Assembly: GCA_964639175.1 (NCBI GenBank)
Contig: CAZXCE010000460.1
Location: 1 to 6,871 of the forward strand
Direction of reading: 5' to 3'
From: JACQXX01 sp964639175
Lineage (GTDB): Bacteria; Acidobacteriota; Blastocatellia; Chloracidobacteriales; Chloracidobacteriaceae
DNA length: 6,871 bases
The notes below the pieces were generated by a model that was given only the letters and a program-made list of their open reading frames with translations, searched no databases and had not been told where the DNA came from. Each line of letters starts with the position of its first letter. Position 1 is the first letter of the stretch. This document shows, piece by piece, positions 5,456-6,871 of the stretch. The position numbers and the translations under genes are program-made.

Positions 5456-6092
5456 ATTTGAGCCGTGCAAAAAACAACTGTCGCCAGGAATCTTCTTCAA
5501 AACAACCTCGGGCCACAAAACATTCAACCGCCCCTTTGGTTTTGGCTCCCCGCATTTCCATGCACATCTGGCGTGCCGTCAGAAAGACCATCACGCCACG
5601 CGGTTGGCAAGCCTCGATCAACCCATCCGCTAGTTGGACAGCAAGCCGTTCTTGCAATTGAGGCCGACGGGCATAGAACTCAAGCAATTTAGCCGGTGAC
5701 CCAATCCCAATTCCCAGTTCGTGAGGAACATAGGCAATGTGTGCTTCACCAAAAAACGGGGTCAGGTGATGGGCGCACATCGAATGATAGGCGAGATCTT
5801 TAATCAAGACGCATTGGCCGGCCATTTCCTGAGCTGGAAAGGTGGGAATGACGGGCGGTGCGGCGTGCGAAAGATATGGAGCAAAAAATTCCATCCAGAA
5901 TTCAGCCACGTTCTCAGGGGTTCGTGCCAGATGCTCATCTGCCACGGCAGTCAGACGAAGCGATTTCAGGGCCGCACGCAGATGATGACTAACCACTTGT
6001 GAGACAATCGGGCGGGTTTCATTTTCTATTTGCTCAAGTTCTTCAGACATGTTATTTCTCGACTCCCTGAAAACGAGGGCATGCGTGACCAT
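5454..6092 (-). CDS. folE: GTP cyclohydrolase I
   Basis: This cytosolic homodecameric Zn enzyme converts GTP to 7,8-dihydroneopterin triphosphate, the first step to folate and, in many bacteria, queuosine. Residues 103-123 carry the signature HSMCAHHLTPFFGEAHIAYVP. C106, H109 and C177 correspond to the E. coli zinc ligands C110, H113 and C181, and H108 to catalytic H112. ARRPQLQERL (141-150) and MCMEMRG (176-182) are also typical. Two departures stand out. The position of E. coli catalytic H179 is Gln here (Q175, codon CAG, 5570-5568), and the usual Arg of the TPxR motif is Asn (TPEN, 58-61). Total length is 212 residues, close to E. coli (222). ATG 6092 is preceded by GAGGG nine bases upstream; ATG 6050 (MSEELEQ, 198 residues) is an alternative. 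It is convergent with the response regulator and divergent from asnS. The family is secure; full catalytic activity is less so. Confidence 0.93.
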   Translation of the reverse strand: MVTHALVFRESRNNMSEELEQIENETRPIVSQVVSHHLRAALKSLRLTAVADEHLARTPENVAEFWMEFFAPYLSHAAPPVIPTFPAQEMAGQCVLIKDLAYHSMCAHHLTPFFGEAHIAYVPHELGIGIGSPAKLLEFYARRPQLQERLAVQLADGLIEACQPRGVMVFLTARQMCMEMRGAKTKGAVECFVARGCFEEDSWRQLFFARLK

Positions 6093-6098
6093 TTTTTG

Positions 6099-6127
6099 TT
6101 GCCCTCAACGAAATTCCGCACTTTAAC
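6099..6127 (+). promoter_or_regulatory. Weak candidate sigma-70 promoter for asnS
   Basis: TTGCCC (6099-6104) and TTTAAC (6122-6127) are 17 bases apart, each matching the consensus at four of six positions, in the 50-base gap between folE and asnS. A start about seven bases downstream would leave a leader of only about ten bases, so this is doubtful. The true promoter may lie further upstream inside the folE coding sequence. Confidence 0.22.
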
Positions 6128-6142
6128 TGGAAATCAAAGCTC

Positions 6143-6871
6143 ATGAAACAAACTTATATTGCTGACATCGCTCAACATCTGGGGCAAGAAGTCACCCTTC
6201 GCGGCTGGCTTTACAACTCACGCTCCAGTGGAAAGCTGCAATTTTTGGAAGTTCGCGATGGCACCGGCCTCATTCAGACAATTGTGTTCAAAAAAGCAGT
6301 TTCTGAAACCGTGTGGGAAACCGCTGAAAAACTGACCCAGGAATCTTCAATTATCGTGACTGGAGTACCGCGAGAACATCCCAAACGACCCGGCGTGTAT
6401 GAACTGGACGTCCAAAGCATTGAACTGGTCCAGCTTACCGAAAATTATCCGATTACGCCAAAAGAACATGGCGTTGAATTCCTGATGGACCATCGCCACT
6501 TGTGGCTTCGATCGCGTCGTCAACACGCTATTTTGCGTGTGCGCCACGAAATTGTGAAAGCCGTGCGCGATTTTTTTGATTCAAATGGGTTTATTCTGGC
6601 TGATACCCCAATTCTGACCCCGGCTGCCTGCGAAGGCACCACGACTCTTTTTGAAGTTGATTATTTTGATGATAACAAAGCCTATCTGACTCAATCTGGT
6701 CAGCTTTACAATGAAGCAACGGCTGCCGCCTTTGGCAAAACCTATTGCTTTGGCCCGACCTTCCGGGCTGAAAAGTCCAAGACCCGCCGTCACTTGACCG
6801 AGTTTTGGATGGTTGAACCCGAGGTTGCCTATGCTGACCTGAATGACATCATGGATTTGGCCGAAGAGTTC
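6143..6871 (+). CDS. asnS: Asparaginyl-tRNA synthetase, N-terminal half (runs off right edge)
   Basis: This class IIb aminoacyl-tRNA synthetase joins asparagine to tRNA-Asn in the cytoplasm. The frame is open from ATG 6143 to the window edge (243 codons); complete family members are about 430-465 residues. Residues about 16-97 form the anticodon-binding OB fold (VTLRGWLYNSRSSGKLQFLEVRDG). MDHRHLWLRSRRQ (115-127) leads into the catalytic core. Motif 1 lies around FFDSNGFILADTPILTP (144-160). YLTQSGQLYNEA is at 181-192. Motif 2 (FRAEKSKTRRHLTEFWMVEPE, 207-227) has the asparaginyl rather than aspartyl form. ATG 6143 is the only ATG in the frame after an upstream TGA; TGGAA about ten bases before it is a weak ribosome binding site. 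It starts 50 bases from the divergent folE. Its presence suggests direct Asn-tRNA charging rather than sole reliance on the amidotransferase route. Confidence 0.95.
   Translation, partial: MKQTYIADIAQHLGQEVTLRGWLYNSRSSGKLQFLEVRDGTGLIQTIVFKKAVSETVWETAEKLTQESSIIVTGVPREHPKRPGVYELDVQSIELVQLTENYPITPKEHGVEFLMDHRHLWLRSRRQHAILRVRHEIVKAVRDFFDSNGFILADTPILTPAACEGTTTLFEVDYFDDNKAYLTQSGQLYNEATAAAFGKTYCFGPTFRAEKSKTRRHLTEFWMVEPEVAYADLNDIMDLAEEF

Overview
The window looks like ordinary chromosomal DNA from a bacterium with roughly balanced base composition. It holds housekeeping genes (asnS, folE), a complete two-component system and an envelope-sugar-type membrane protein. The N-terminal stretch of the histidine kinase resembles kinases I associate with Acidobacteriota. 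That is an impression from memory, not a demonstration, and I would not assign a phylum on it alone. There is no intact transposase, phage gene, CRISPR array, tRNA or rRNA.

Layout. Positions 1-394 (minus): 5' part of an exported or membrane-anchored protein with a carboxypeptidase-regulatory-like beta fold, running off the left edge. Positions 566-2098 (minus): polytopic GT-C type glycosyltransferase-like protein. Positions 2099-2622: a 524-base divergent gap with an AT-rich tandem repeat, a strong minus-strand terminator hairpin with no obvious gene feeding it, a possible 36-residue basic micro-ORF with a good ribosome binding site, and a cluster of inverted repeats in the leader of the kinase. 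Positions 2623-4500 and 4469-5161 (plus): sensor histidine kinase and OmpR-type response regulator, overlapping by 32 bases and surely one operon. Positions 5162-5453: convergent gap framed by two six-unit heptamer arrays in inverted orientation, with a weaker inverted-repeat block nested inside. Positions 5454-6092 (minus): GTP cyclohydrolase I. Positions 6143-6871 (plus): N-terminal half of asparaginyl-tRNA synthetase, divergent from folE and running off the right edge.

How the genes relate. The kinase/regulator pair is the only clear functional unit. It lies divergent to the glycosyltransferase-like gene and could regulate it or itself through the repeats between them, but nothing in the sequence proves this. 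folE (pterin supply) and asnS (translation) are unrelated neighbours.

The observations most worth checking are these. (1) The two heptamer arrays each begin inside the TGA stop codon of one of the convergent genes. (2) Gln replaces a catalytic His in the otherwise canonical FolE. (3) The kinase/glycosyltransferase gap holds an orphan minus-strand terminator facing a micro-ORF. I did not find a clear new multi-gene system.
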